Below, piece by piece: positions 54,005-61,734 of a DNA stretch of 64,000 bases. Numbering within the stretch: position 1 is the first letter of the stretch; each line of letters starts with the position of its first letter. The notes under the pieces were generated by a model. The model worked only from the letters and a program-made list of their open reading frames with translations, was not told where the DNA came from and ran no database searches. Position numbers and translations under genes: made by a program. The stretch spans positions 186,001-250,000 of the forward strand of contig CAJXJK010000006.1 in NCBI GenBank assembly GCA_913054135.1. Direction: 5' to 3'. Origin of the DNA: an uncultured Flavobacteriales bacterium (lineage in GTDB: Bacteria > Bacteroidota > Bacteroidia > Flavobacteriales_D > Crocinitomicaceae).

Positions 54005-54242
54005 ATGAAAAAAATGACATGCAGCCAATTAGGAGGGGCTTATGACCTAGAATTTACAGCTGAAACCTTTGATGAAATGAAAAAATTAAGTCAAGAACAT
54101 GGAATGGCCATGTTTCAAAAAAGGGGATGAAGCTCATTTGGCTGCTATGAACAAAATGAAATCAACCATGCAAGAAGAGGGAGCTTTTGAGAAGTGGTTA
54201 TCTGAAAGAAAAGCAGACTTCGATTCCCTACCTAATATCTAG
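54005..54242 (+). pseudogene. DUF1059-like small protein gene with a +1 frameshift in an A6 run
   Basis: The frame from the ATG at 54005 encodes 'MKKMTCSQLGGAYDLEFT' and stops at TGA 54128-54130. If one A is removed from the A6 run at 54117-54122, the next frame continues ('GDEAHLAAMNKMKSTMQ', then 'FEKWLSERKADFDSLPNI') to TAG 54240-54242, giving about 78 residues that match the DUF1059 family, whose members share 'CKQLGGACD' and 'GDEAHL'. The usual second Cys of 'GGACD' is Tyr here. Either the gene is decayed, the base is a sequencing error, or the run is a slippage site; a -1 shift does not restore the frame. Family function is unknown. Confidence 0.6.
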
Positions 54243-54249
54243 CTCAAAA

Positions 54250-56118
54250 TTATCCTGCTTTAACCACTTTGCCTTCCTTAAGAACAACTTTCTTTCCAGG
54301 CTTAACGGTTACTGCTTTTAGCTTGCTTCCTTTTTGAACATTCAAGATTACTTGATTAGCAACAAAAAACTTCTCAATCTGAAGCGATTCTCCGTTTAAT
54401 TCAAACTTAATCTTTGTTCCTTCTTTCACTCCAACAACTTGCTCTTCAATTAAAACAGAATTCCCTTTACCGGAATTAACTTCTGATAGCCTTCCGTTAT
54501 TCGCAAAATTATAAGCGGGTTTAGTGTTGTTTCCACTAACGTTTATTTTCGTTCCGTTCAAATCAAATGAAGATTCAGTTGGACAAATAACTCTATTTAG
54601 CTGTCCACTCTTGAATATCATACGACTCATTTTTGGAAGCGTCAAGGTAGCTGTAGCTTCTAGTGGAGTATCAGCCGCTAAGCTACACTCAATCAGTTTT
54701 CCCTGAACATCAAATTTGATATCATGGTCTACTACTGAATTCATTGCGCAATCATATGTTTTCCCGTTGAATGATAACTTAGGATTCTCCGCTAAGGTTC
54801 CTGCAATAAATTTCCCACCTCTAAACTTAACGATAGTACCTTCTTTAAGAACAACATCTCCTGCTGTTGAACTATAAGTGATGTTAGCTCTCAAAACTCC
54901 TTGTGTCAATTTACCATCAGCCTTATTACACTTGATTGTTTCATCCCCTTTTATTGGGAAAATTGTTCCGCTAATCCTGAAATTACAATCCATTGCTAAC
55001 CTTCCAGTCATAGCTTTAGAACCATCTGGTTTCATGGCTCTAACACAAACTTTAGATCCGTTCATTGAGATTAATGTATCTCCTTTAACCATATCTGAAC
55101 AGCTCGCCAATGTGGTTTGTGTAGTTAAATCTGTCGCTCCACCAGTCATTGTTGATCCAGGCTTAGAAGTTGTTGTTGTTGTTGTTGTTGTTGTCGGACT
55201 GGTAGTTGTTGTAGTCGTAGGATTTGTGCTAGTTGTAGTCGTAGGATTTGAAGTAGTCGTAGAATTGTCAGTTCCATCATCTGTTGTATTATCATCTGCA
55301 CCTTCTTCTTTCTTTGTCACCTCTTGAGCCCAAAACAAAGTCCTCATCTCTCTTGCATTCATTGTAGTTTCATGCCAAACAGTATTTCCTAAGTCAGTTT
55401 TCACTTCTGCCCTCATCACTACCTTTTTCTTTAAGTCAATTGGACAGTTTCCTTCAAAGGGAATATTTACACGTACATACCTTCTCTTCAAATTTTGACC
55501 ACTCTCAAAGGTTTTGTCAACTTTCCAATCAGCATCCCCTTCGTTCTTCAATCTAAATCTGAAGTCAGATATTTTTACGTTATCCCAGCTATCTCCTAAT
55601 TCTTTCACCTTCTCTTCTATTCCATTCTTATTTCCTTTATAGTAGAAATTTACTATCATACGGCGCATTGCAGGTGTACTCTTATTTTGTTTGAAAGTGT
55701 ATTTATCAAGGATAATCGGATCAGAAAAATTTGACTTATTCCTTTTTACTTTCGTCCAGAGAACGTTTCCAAAAATCGTCTCAACATAGACAAGCAATTC
55801 CAGTTCAGCCTCATCAAATGAGAATTTCGTTCCATCTGTACATTCAATCTTGTGACTGAAAGTGTAGTGGCCGTTTGCATCAGGCGCCACATCTAGAGAA
55901 GAAAAAAATTGATCTTTCCCATTCGCTCCACTCACTCTCACTCTAATATTCTGATGACCATCACCATTTGCTGCTTCCCAATAACTTATTTGATCTCCAG
56001 CTAACATTTTCTTTTCTGTATTGGGATTAATCCCGGCAACATTAACTTCCATTGAAGTTTGAGAAAATGATAAATTAGAAGTAAATAGAAGGCTAAGGGC
56101 AACAATAAAGTTTTTCAT
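54250..56118 (-). CDS. Secreted protein of unknown function with threonine-rich linker
   Basis: The 622 residues begin with a signal peptide ('LSLLFTSNLSFSQ'). An N-terminal region (about 20-270) looks like two or three Ig-like strands with 'LELLVYVETIFGNVLWTKVK' and 'VVMRAEVKTDLGNTVWHETT', the latter two echoing each other as repeat-like halves. A Thr/Ser/Pro linker of about 50 residues (about 280-335) follows, encoded by ACA/ACT repeats. The C-terminal part (about 350-622) is beta-rich with 'DLNGTKINVSG' and 'VKEGTKIKFELNGE' segments, plausibly short repeats of about 25 residues. No T9SS sorting domain is present. I do not recognise a family; the linker suggests an extracellular multi-domain protein. 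Confidence 0.6.
   Translation of the reverse strand: MKNFIVALSLLFTSNLSFSQTSMEVNVAGINPNTEKKMLAGDQISYWEAANGDGHQNIRVRVSGANGKDQFFSSLDVAPDANGHYTFSHKIECTDGTKFSFDEAELELLVYVETIFGNVLWTKVKRNKSNFSDPIILDKYTFKQNKSTPAMRRMIVNFYYKGNKNGIEEKVKELGDSWDNVKISDFRFRLKNEGDADWKVDKTFESGQNLKRRYVRVNIPFEGNCPIDLKKKVVMRAEVKTDLGNTVWHETTMNAREMRTLFWAQEVTKKEEGADDNTTDDGTDNSTTTSNPTTTTSTNPTTTTTTSPTTTTTTTTTSKPGSTMTGGATDLTTQTTLASCSDMVKGDTLISMNGSKVCVRAMKPDGSKAMTGRLAMDCNFRISGTIFPIKGDETIKCNKADGKLTQGVLRANITYSSTAGDVVLKEGTIVKFRGGKFIAGTLAENPKLSFNGKTYDCAMNSVVDHDIKFDVQGKLIECSLAADTPLEATATLTLPKMSRMIFKSGQLNRVICPTESSFDLNGTKINVSGNNTKPAYNFANNGRLSEVNSGKGNSVLIEEQVVGVKEGTKIKFELNGESLQIEKFFVANQVILNVQKGSKLKAVTVKPGKKVVLKEGKVVKAG
55169..55192. repeat. (GTT)8 microsatellite inside the threonine-rich linker
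   Basis: Eight GTT triplets lie on the plus strand; on the coding minus strand they read AAC/ACA-phase repeats that encode a threonine run. Downstream (55205-55260) a partly repeated unit with 'GTAGTCGTAGGATTTG' occurs twice. Such runs change length easily and would alter only the linker length. Confidence 0.85.
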
Positions 56119-56238
56119 TATTAAGTTTTTTGTACAATTCGAGAATTACAAATAGCGTTCCAAAATTATCTATAATATTCTTTTGAACAATTCTAAACTA
56201 TTATTACTAGATTTTTTTTAGTTGGGAGCCCCTTTTAT

Positions 56239-56246
56239 TAGTTTTG
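56239..56246 (+). promoter_or_regulatory. Candidate -33/-7 promoter for TPR membrane protein
   Basis: TAGTTTTG matches the -7 consensus exactly, with a TTTT at 56216-56219 exactly 19 nt upstream as a -33 candidate, and lies 41 nt before the ATG at 56288. Confidence 0.4.
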
Positions 56247-56287
56247 AAAGAGTTTGTTACTTAGTGACTTTTGAGTATTTTAACCAT

Positions 56288-57406
56288 ATGAAAAGAATAA
56301 TCTCGTTCTCCTTGTTAATGTGCATTACAATCGCCCCAACATTTGCTTGCTTAAACTTTTATTATTCAATTGATGATGATGGTGATTTGCACGAAATCAC
56401 TCAGATGCACCAGTATTTCAAGAAGTTTAACAAAAACTTTAACGTCAAGAAAATCTGTAAATCCTTGCCGAAAATTGAAGAGAAACTAAAAGAAAGCGGT
56501 GATTATAAAGACCTGTCTGATTATGCAATTGCCTTAATGAAACTCGGTCTTTTTGAAGAAGCAAAAGACATTTTAGTTGAGCTTGAGTTTGCTCATCCTG
56601 AAGAATACAAGCTTGCATCTAATTTGGGAACTGCATACGAACTCGTGGGAGAAGTTGATAGCGCCATTAAGTATATCAATTATGGCATGGAATTAAACTC
56701 CAATGCTCATGAGGGCAGTGAATGGGTTCACATCAAAGTATTAGAAACGAAAAATCATTTAAAAGAAGATTCTACTTGGTTAGAGAATCATACTGTGTTG
56801 GAATTATCTGAAAAACAAGAAGCTGACAGTAATGTGCTACACCAAATTTTTATTCAAGCGCATGAGCGTTTTCCTTTTACACCTGGACCTGATCCAATTA
56901 TGGCTAGTATTATGTTAGATTTAGCAGATTGCTTTGCAGCTAAAACTTCTATTGAACATGCAAAAGCAATGTATCAAATTGCAAAAGAACATTTTGGAGA
57001 TACATCAGCAATTGTAAATGAAAAGATCAATGAAATGCTAAAGCTTCGAGGAAAGTATGACGGCATATTTCCCGAAAGAAGACGTGATAACCCTAGAGAA
57101 GGTGAACATATTAAAATTGATGGTATCAGGTATGGCAAATTGATAGATGACAATGATGACCCGCCCTACGAAATCAATTGGGAAGATTATGAAACAAATG
57201 TTGACACCTTACTTTCTTGGGTTGGGCTTGAACAAATTGATAGAACTCCTCCACCAATAGAGGTATTGCCTCCTGATGAAGAGAGCGTTGGAGATGTCCC
57301 TGAAGAAAAGGAATCAAATACTTGGTTGATTATAGCTGCGATTTGCTGTGTGATTCCTGTAATCGGAATTTTTATTTTCAAGAAAAAGAAATCAAATCAA
57401 GAGTAG
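56288..57406 (+). CDS. TPR protein with signal peptide and C-terminal membrane helix
   Basis: I start at the ATG at 56288, which opens a signal peptide ('IISFSLLMCITIAPTFAC', where the Cys may form a lipobox); an upstream TTG at 56222 would place 22 odd residues before it. The 372 residues contain about three to four TPR units (about 55-220, 'YAIALMKLGLFEEAKDILVE', 'ASNLGTAYELVGEVDSAIKY'), a proline- and acid-rich spacer ('PPPIEVLPPDEES') and a C-terminal transmembrane helix (about 345-365) with a lysine-rich tail. The layout suggests a periplasmic TPR domain tethered at the inner membrane. The family is not recognised. It faces the DUF4105 gene convergently, with a 102-bp spacer. Confidence 0.65.
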   Translation: MKRIISFSLLMCITIAPTFACLNFYYSIDDDGDLHEITQMHQYFKKFNKNFNVKKICKSLPKIEEKLKESGDYKDLSDYAIALMKLGLFEEAKDILVELEFAHPEEYKLASNLGTAYELVGEVDSAIKYINYGMELNSNAHEGSEWVHIKVLETKNHLKEDSTWLENHTVLELSEKQEADSNVLHQIFIQAHERFPFTPGPDPIMASIMLDLADCFAAKTSIEHAKAMYQIAKEHFGDTSAIVNEKINEMLKLRGKYDGIFPERRRDNPREGEHIKIDGIRYGKLIDDNDDPPYEINWEDYETNVDTLLSWVGLEQIDRTPPPIEVLPPDEESVGDVPEEKESNTWLIIAAICCVIPVIGIFIFKKKKSNQE

Positions 57407-57508
57407 AACTGTCAGCTCCAGCCATCATATTTTTTTTCTATACGGGATACCTTTTTTGAGTAGTCAGATGGCCATTTCAAAAAATCTTGAAACAAATAAA
57501 TCTTAACA

Positions 57509-58594
57509 TTAGGCCAACTTCAGCTTTTTCAAATGATTGAGTTGTAATATCACCAAAGCAATCACCAAGGGTAATGCTTGCATGTCATAAGTTTGAATGC
57601 CAAATAAGTGAACTAATATTGCTGCTGCCAAACATCCCAAAACTGAATAAATCATTATTCGCTCACCTCTCTTCACGATTAATGAAATGGCCAATATCAA
57701 GTAAAGCGGATTGCACCAAAGTACATTCAGATTAGATTGCAGCTCAACATGATAAGTTGTTAGCGTGTTGTAAGTAATAAAGCATCCTAAAAGAGCTACC
57801 AATAAAAACACTAGCACTTTAAACCATCTGGCTTTTATTATCAGAGACAAGATGGCAATCAAACTAAATACAAACCAAGGAGAAGTGATAAACTTCTTAA
57901 AGGCTGAAGGTTCGGCTAGCTCAAAATCATTCAAAATATTTGTCTCAGAAACTAAATCAGGAGAGGCCGCTACAGCATCTTTAACATAGTCAGGTAAGAA
58001 CAGGCCATCCTGCCAACTCATCTCCTCTTCTACTGCTGTACCCAAAATTAAATTGATACCAAATTGAGCCCAGTCTTGACCCTCCATATATCGATTCATG
58101 AGAACACGATATGATTCACCTCGCGATCCTCTTCCTCCAATATACCCATAGTCAATAAGCATTTGAGCGGGCTCAGTAGCGCAGTTTTTATGGGTAAAGG
58201 AATATCGATAAAACTTGTTCTCTGATTTTGAATTCTCCACTAAATCTGCGAAAAAAGTGAGCGCTTGTCTATCTGTTAAATTGAGTTTTTGTTCTTGAAT
58301 AAATCTCTTTTCACGATTGTTAAGTTCAATAAACTTCTCAATTGATTGAACGCCCAACCAATAATCAAGATCTCCTTTAATTACTCTGAATAGAAAATTT
58401 GGAGTACTAAAATTGAACAGGCCATAATTGAACACTTTATCTATTTCATTGCTCTCATCTACCACCCTAATGGCCGTATGCCCAAACAAAGTGTGCGCCT
58501 CGGTTCCAGGTGTTGTGGTCAACACACTGATTTCAACCTTTGCCAAAAGGTTGAAACTGATTAATAGTGATATCAATAGTAATTTGATCTTCAC
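57509..58594 (-). CDS. DUF4105 (Lnb-like) periplasmic/membrane protein
   Basis: The 361 residues start with a signal peptide ('LLISLLISFNLLAK'). The N-terminal domain has the DUF4105 motifs 'GTEAHTLFGHTAIRVVD' (about 32-48), 'FNYGLFNFSTPNFLFRV' and 'SFTHKNCATEPAQMLIDYG', with the His and Cys typical of the Lnb/NlpC-like fold, suggesting a cysteine hydrolase-like or lipid/peptidoglycan-related role that is not proven. The C-terminal third has four to five transmembrane helices (about 245-350). The start overlaps the methyltransferase stop by 4 bp (ATGA), so they are translationally coupled. No activity can be assigned from sequence. Confidence 0.8.
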   Translation of the reverse strand: MKIKLLLISLLISFNLLAKVEISVLTTTPGTEAHTLFGHTAIRVVDESNEIDKVFNYGLFNFSTPNFLFRVIKGDLDYWLGVQSIEKFIELNNREKRFIQEQKLNLTDRQALTFFADLVENSKSENKFYRYSFTHKNCATEPAQMLIDYGYIGGRGSRGESYRVLMNRYMEGQDWAQFGINLILGTAVEEEMSWQDGLFLPDYVKDAVAASPDLVSETNILNDFELAEPSAFKKFITSPWFVFSLIAILSLIIKARWFKVLVFLLVALLGCFITYNTLTTYHVELQSNLNVLWCNPLYLILAISLIVKRGERIMIYSVLGCLAAAILVHLFGIQTYDMQALPLVIALVILQLNHLKKLKLA

Positions 58595-59184
58595 TTTTTT
58601 ACTTTAGAAATGTGAATCCAAAACTCTCTGCCTTTTCTTGGTTCAATTGAATTTTCGCAATCAGAGATTTCTACTGAATCAAAATAACGGTTAAACCTCT
58701 CCAAATATTCTTCTTTGCTCCCACCAAATGGAGGTCCAGTCTCTAAGGGGAAATTGAACAATAAACCTACTATTGATCCTGTTTCAGCAAGCAGTTCAGT
58801 CATTCTTTTACAATAATCCTCTCTTCTTTCAGGATTAATCGCACAAAAAAAGGTCTGCTCAACAACAAAGTCGAAAGGACCTATTTGATCTAATTCTTTA
58901 GAGGTAAAAAAATCAGCACAAATAATCTGATCCTCGGGGAAATTAGGACATCTTTTTTTGAAGGACTCTATCGCACTCTCAGAGATGTCAATTATATAGA
59001 GGTGCTTGAAGCCTAGTGCATATATTTCCTCAGCTTCATATGCATTTCCGCATCCAGGAATCAAAATTTTCACCTCATGATTTGAAGTGGTTTGAAAATG
59101 AAATTTAATTGCAGGTGAAGCATAGCCTATGTCCCAGCCTGTTTGTTTTTCAACCCATCTATTTTCCCAGAATTCTTTATCCAT
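58591..59184 (-). CDS. Thiopurine methyltransferase-like SAM-dependent methyltransferase
   Basis: I prefer the ATG at 59184, giving 'MDKEFWENRWVEKQTGWDIG', over the ATG at 59220, because the TPMT family starts this way. Motif I is 'ILIPGCGNAYEAEEIYALG', with 'YIIDISESAIESFKKRCP', then 'FDFVVEQTFFCAINPERRE' and 'FNFPLETGPPFGGSKEEYLE', all as in TPMT-like enzymes. Members methylate thiols or, in bacteria, tellurite/selenium compounds and other small molecules; the substrate here is unknown. The protein is cytoplasmic. It is the first gene of a two-gene unit with the DUF4105 gene. Confidence 0.8.
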   Translation of the reverse strand: MDKEFWENRWVEKQTGWDIGYASPAIKFHFQTTSNHEVKILIPGCGNAYEAEEIYALGFKHLYIIDISESAIESFKKRCPNFPEDQIICADFFTSKELDQIGPFDFVVEQTFFCAINPERREDYCKRMTELLAETGSIVGLLFNFPLETGPPFGGSKEEYLERFNRYFDSVEISDCENSIEPRKGREFWIHISKVKK

Positions 59185-59233
59185 CTTGGCATTCAATTTG
59201 TAAATAGCTAAATTAGTCAAATACCCAATTATT

Positions 59234-60226
59234 ATGAGAAACCTATTTCTTTCTTTCTGTTTACTTTTTTCAATTAGCTCTTTTTCGGGAGGATTCAGAT
59301 GGCCAAATGTCCAGTACGACTATGCCAAGCTTCATTTATTCAATATTGATTTAGAAAAACCTAATCTTTTTGATTGGACAATTTATAAAGATGGAATTTA
59401 CGCGAATTCAAAAAAAGGAAGCGGTTATGACTTGAATGAGAAATTCCTCAATGAGATACATGGTCACATTACTAGAGGAAAAGGCGTTCCTGAGCTTCGA
59501 ATGGGATTGGCTAAATGTTATATGCCTAGGCACGGAATCATATACTATGATCGCTTGGGCAATCCCGTAGCATCTTTTACTATTTGCTTTGAGTGCGATA
59601 AAATTGTGTTTTGGAGCTCTAATGAAATTCCTCACTTAGATTATGATGACGAGCATGACGATTGGCAAGCTGCCGAAAAACTCGCAGCTAACTTAAAAAC
59701 GATTTTTGTCAAAGCCAAATACCCAGTTTTCAATAATGATGCTGAATATTTAGCCTACCTAAAGGCTGATTCTACTCTAGAAGATTTGGGTGAAATGTTT
59801 ATGACTGATCCCAATTTGGATTCACTATATTTCAAACGCTATAGTATTGAAGATGTTAAAGGCTGGGTTAAGTCTGGAAAAAAAGAAAACTCCTTGAGAG
59901 AAATTGAGGAAACTAAAATCTCTGCTGGTGGTGAAAGGTGGACTTATAAGCAGCTTGAGGATCTAAAAAGAAAAAATAGATTTGTTTTCAGTTTTGACGA
60001 AGTGAATCCCTTTCTCGTTGAAGCAACAATCACGGATCATTCTATCGTTTTGCCCAACGGGATGTCTGTAGGCATGTCAGTAGATGATGTACAAGGCACG
60101 TTTATGGTTTATGATGGAATAGCCTGGCCTGAGCACATTCAAGTAAAGGATAAAATGCTAATAATCGATTATTACTTTAAGCATCATACTTTGGTTAAAA
60201 TCAAAGCTTCATTTGATATTCGTTAA
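59234..60226 (+). CDS. Hypothetical secreted protein
   Basis: The 330 residues start with a signal peptide ('LFLSFCLLFSISSFSGGF'). The mature part has many Trp, Tyr and Asp residues ('HLFNIDLEKPNLFDWTIYKD', 'IVFWSSNEIPHLDYDDEHDD') and ends in a strand-rich stretch ('IIDYYFKHHTLVKIKASFDI'). A central His/Asp cluster ('LDYDDEHDDW') could bind metal but no known motif surrounds it. I do not recognise the family. The gene is convergent with the rRNA methyltransferase gene (stops adjacent) and divergent from the TPMT-like gene. Confidence 0.55.
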   Translation: MRNLFLSFCLLFSISSFSGGFRWPNVQYDYAKLHLFNIDLEKPNLFDWTIYKDGIYANSKKGSGYDLNEKFLNEIHGHITRGKGVPELRMGLAKCYMPRHGIIYYDRLGNPVASFTICFECDKIVFWSSNEIPHLDYDDEHDDWQAAEKLAANLKTIFVKAKYPVFNNDAEYLAYLKADSTLEDLGEMFMTDPNLDSLYFKRYSIEDVKGWVKSGKKENSLREIEETKISAGGERWTYKQLEDLKRKNRFVFSFDEVNPFLVEATITDHSIVLPNGMSVGMSVDDVQGTFMVYDGIAWPEHIQVKDKMLIIDYYFKHHTLVKIKASFDIR

Positions 60227-61669
60227 TCAGATTTTCTCAAATCTCGCCACCGCTTCAATGTGCGCAGTATGTGGAAATTGATCTACTAAAGAAATTTTAG
60301 TCATTTCATATCCTTCTGCAGCCAATTCTTTTGCATCCCTTGCTTGTGTAGCAGGATTACAAGAAATATAAACGATTTGTTGAGCCCCCAGTGCCATCAC
60401 TTTCTTCAATGTTTTTGGCGCTATTCCAGCTCTTGGAGGATCTAGAATAATGGTATCAATCTTACCTGTGAAGTTTGGATATTCTAATAAGAACTTTCCA
60501 ACGTCAGCCGCATAGAACTCAATGTTCTCCACCCCATTTCTTGTTGCATTTCTTCCAGCATCTTCAATGGCCTCCGCTACGATATCAACTCCTATCACTT
60601 TAACACCTTCAATTTGAGAAGCCATTATTTGACCAATGGTTCCCGTACCGCAAAACAAATCCATCAAAACCTGATTTTTCAAATCACGCTTCTCGGTAGC
60701 ATATGAAATTGCTTTAGAATATAAGCGTTCAGCACTTTTAGGATTAGTTTGAAAGAAACTCTCCATGCTGATTTCGAATTGCAGACCCAACAACTTCTCT
60801 AGTATAATTGGCTCTCCGTGTAACAGTTGATTGTTTCCATTCTCAATCTTCGCTCTATCTGAAACATCATCATTGATTGTGTGCTGAAGGCCCGCTAATC
60901 GACTTCCTAAGGTATCTACCATGAAGTTTTTAAAAGCTTCTCGGTCAAAGTCATCAAACCCTTGAGAAGATGTCACAAGATTAATTAATAATTGATCTTG
61001 ATCAAATGACTTTCTCACAACTAAATGTCTGAAGAACCCATGTTTTTTAGGAGGATGCCAAGCAGATAAACCGGTTGATTCAAGATATTCTCTAATCGAT
61101 TTTAATTTGCCTTCAAAATCAGCATCAAACAAACCATCTGGTCCGTCCAAATTCTCAACTTTCCACCAAGTACCTCTAGTTTTGAAGCCTAAAGCAAATT
61201 GGTCATCCAACTCTTCGCCTGATTCTAAATCCTGACGAATAGTAGAAAAAGAATATTCCATCTTGTTTCTATAATTGAAATCAATTGGTGACTGAATGAA
61301 CTCATCAAATATGTCATCAACATTTCTGATGTCCCCTATTCTTTTGTACTGATCAAGAGTTGAAGTTTGTTTCAATTCTCTTTGTCTTTCAATTGGCAAG
61401 TGAATATAAGGTGCTCCTGAAATTGGCTGATAACCTAAGTCAACAGCATCTTCAGAATCTCTAATGACCTTCAAGAGCTTACATTCAGCATGTTTCTTTC
61501 GCTTTTTAGCGATTCGTGCTTGAACTAATTGGCCTGGATAAGTGTTATTCACGAAAATAACGTATTGACCGTTTTCAGTATCCATTTTTGAAATTCCTTT
61601 ACCGCCAAAAGCGTATCCAGTAATTTCAACTTCTATGATGTCTCCTCTTTTCACTCCTTGTGATTTCAA
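60227..61669 (-). CDS. RlmD/RumA-like 23S rRNA (uracil-5-)-methyltransferase without the iron-sulfur cysteines
   Basis: The 480 residues begin with a TRAM domain ('GDIIEVEITGYAFGGKGISK') and end with the TrmA/RlmD-type methyltransferase domain: motif I 'MDLFCGTGTIGQIMA' (about 336-350), 'ILDPPRAGIAPKTLKKV' and the catalytic Cys437 in 'VYISCNPATQARD'. The enzyme methylates uracil C5 in 23S rRNA (U1939 in RlmD, U747 in RlmC). The [4Fe-4S] cysteine motif that normally sits about 70-90 residues from the N terminus in RlmD is missing; that region reads 'DLGYQPISGAPYIHLPIERQ'. It is therefore closer to the cluster-less branch of the family. Which uridine is modified cannot be read from sequence. 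Confidence 0.85.
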   Translation of the reverse strand: MKSQGVKRGDIIEVEITGYAFGGKGISKMDTENGQYVIFVNNTYPGQLVQARIAKKRKKHAECKLLKVIRDSEDAVDLGYQPISGAPYIHLPIERQRELKQTSTLDQYKRIGDIRNVDDIFDEFIQSPIDFNYRNKMEYSFSTIRQDLESGEELDDQFALGFKTRGTWWKVENLDGPDGLFDADFEGKLKSIREYLESTGLSAWHPPKKHGFFRHLVVRKSFDQDQLLINLVTSSQGFDDFDREAFKNFMVDTLGSRLAGLQHTINDDVSDRAKIENGNNQLLHGEPIILEKLLGLQFEISMESFFQTNPKSAERLYSKAISYATEKRDLKNQVLMDLFCGTGTIGQIMASQIEGVKVIGVDIVAEAIEDAGRNATRNGVENIEFYAADVGKFLLEYPNFTGKIDTIILDPPRAGIAPKTLKKVMALGAQQIVYISCNPATQARDAKELAAEGYEMTKISLVDQFPHTAHIEAVARFEKI

Positions 61670-61701
61670 TTGGCGGCAAATTTAAGGATAAAAAAACATT
61701 C

Positions 61702-61714
61702 CTCTCTTAGAGAG
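61702..61714. promoter_or_regulatory. Palindrome CTCTCTTAGAGAG in a divergent intergenic region
   Basis: Six-bp arms around a central T lie between the rRNA methyltransferase and CocE hydrolase starts, 6 nt upstream of a TAGTTTTG box at 61721-61728. It may be an operator; no regulator is known and chance is not excluded. Confidence 0.2.
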
Positions 61715-61720
61715 ATTTAG

Positions 61721-61728
61721 TAGTTTTG
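61721..61728 (+). promoter_or_regulatory. Candidate -7 promoter element for CocE/NonD hydrolase gene
   Basis: TAGTTTTG matches TAnnTTTG exactly but ends only 6 nt before the ATG at 61735, so the transcript would be nearly leaderless. It covers an in-frame TTG at 61726, which argues against that TTG as the start. Confidence 0.3.
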
Positions 61729-61734
61729 AAGTAC

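Noticed and set aside
54117-54126. A6-G4 as a programmed -1 frameshift site in the DUF1059-like gene.
   Set aside because: A -1 shift leads to a stop and not to the conserved second half; a +1 shift or base loss is needed.
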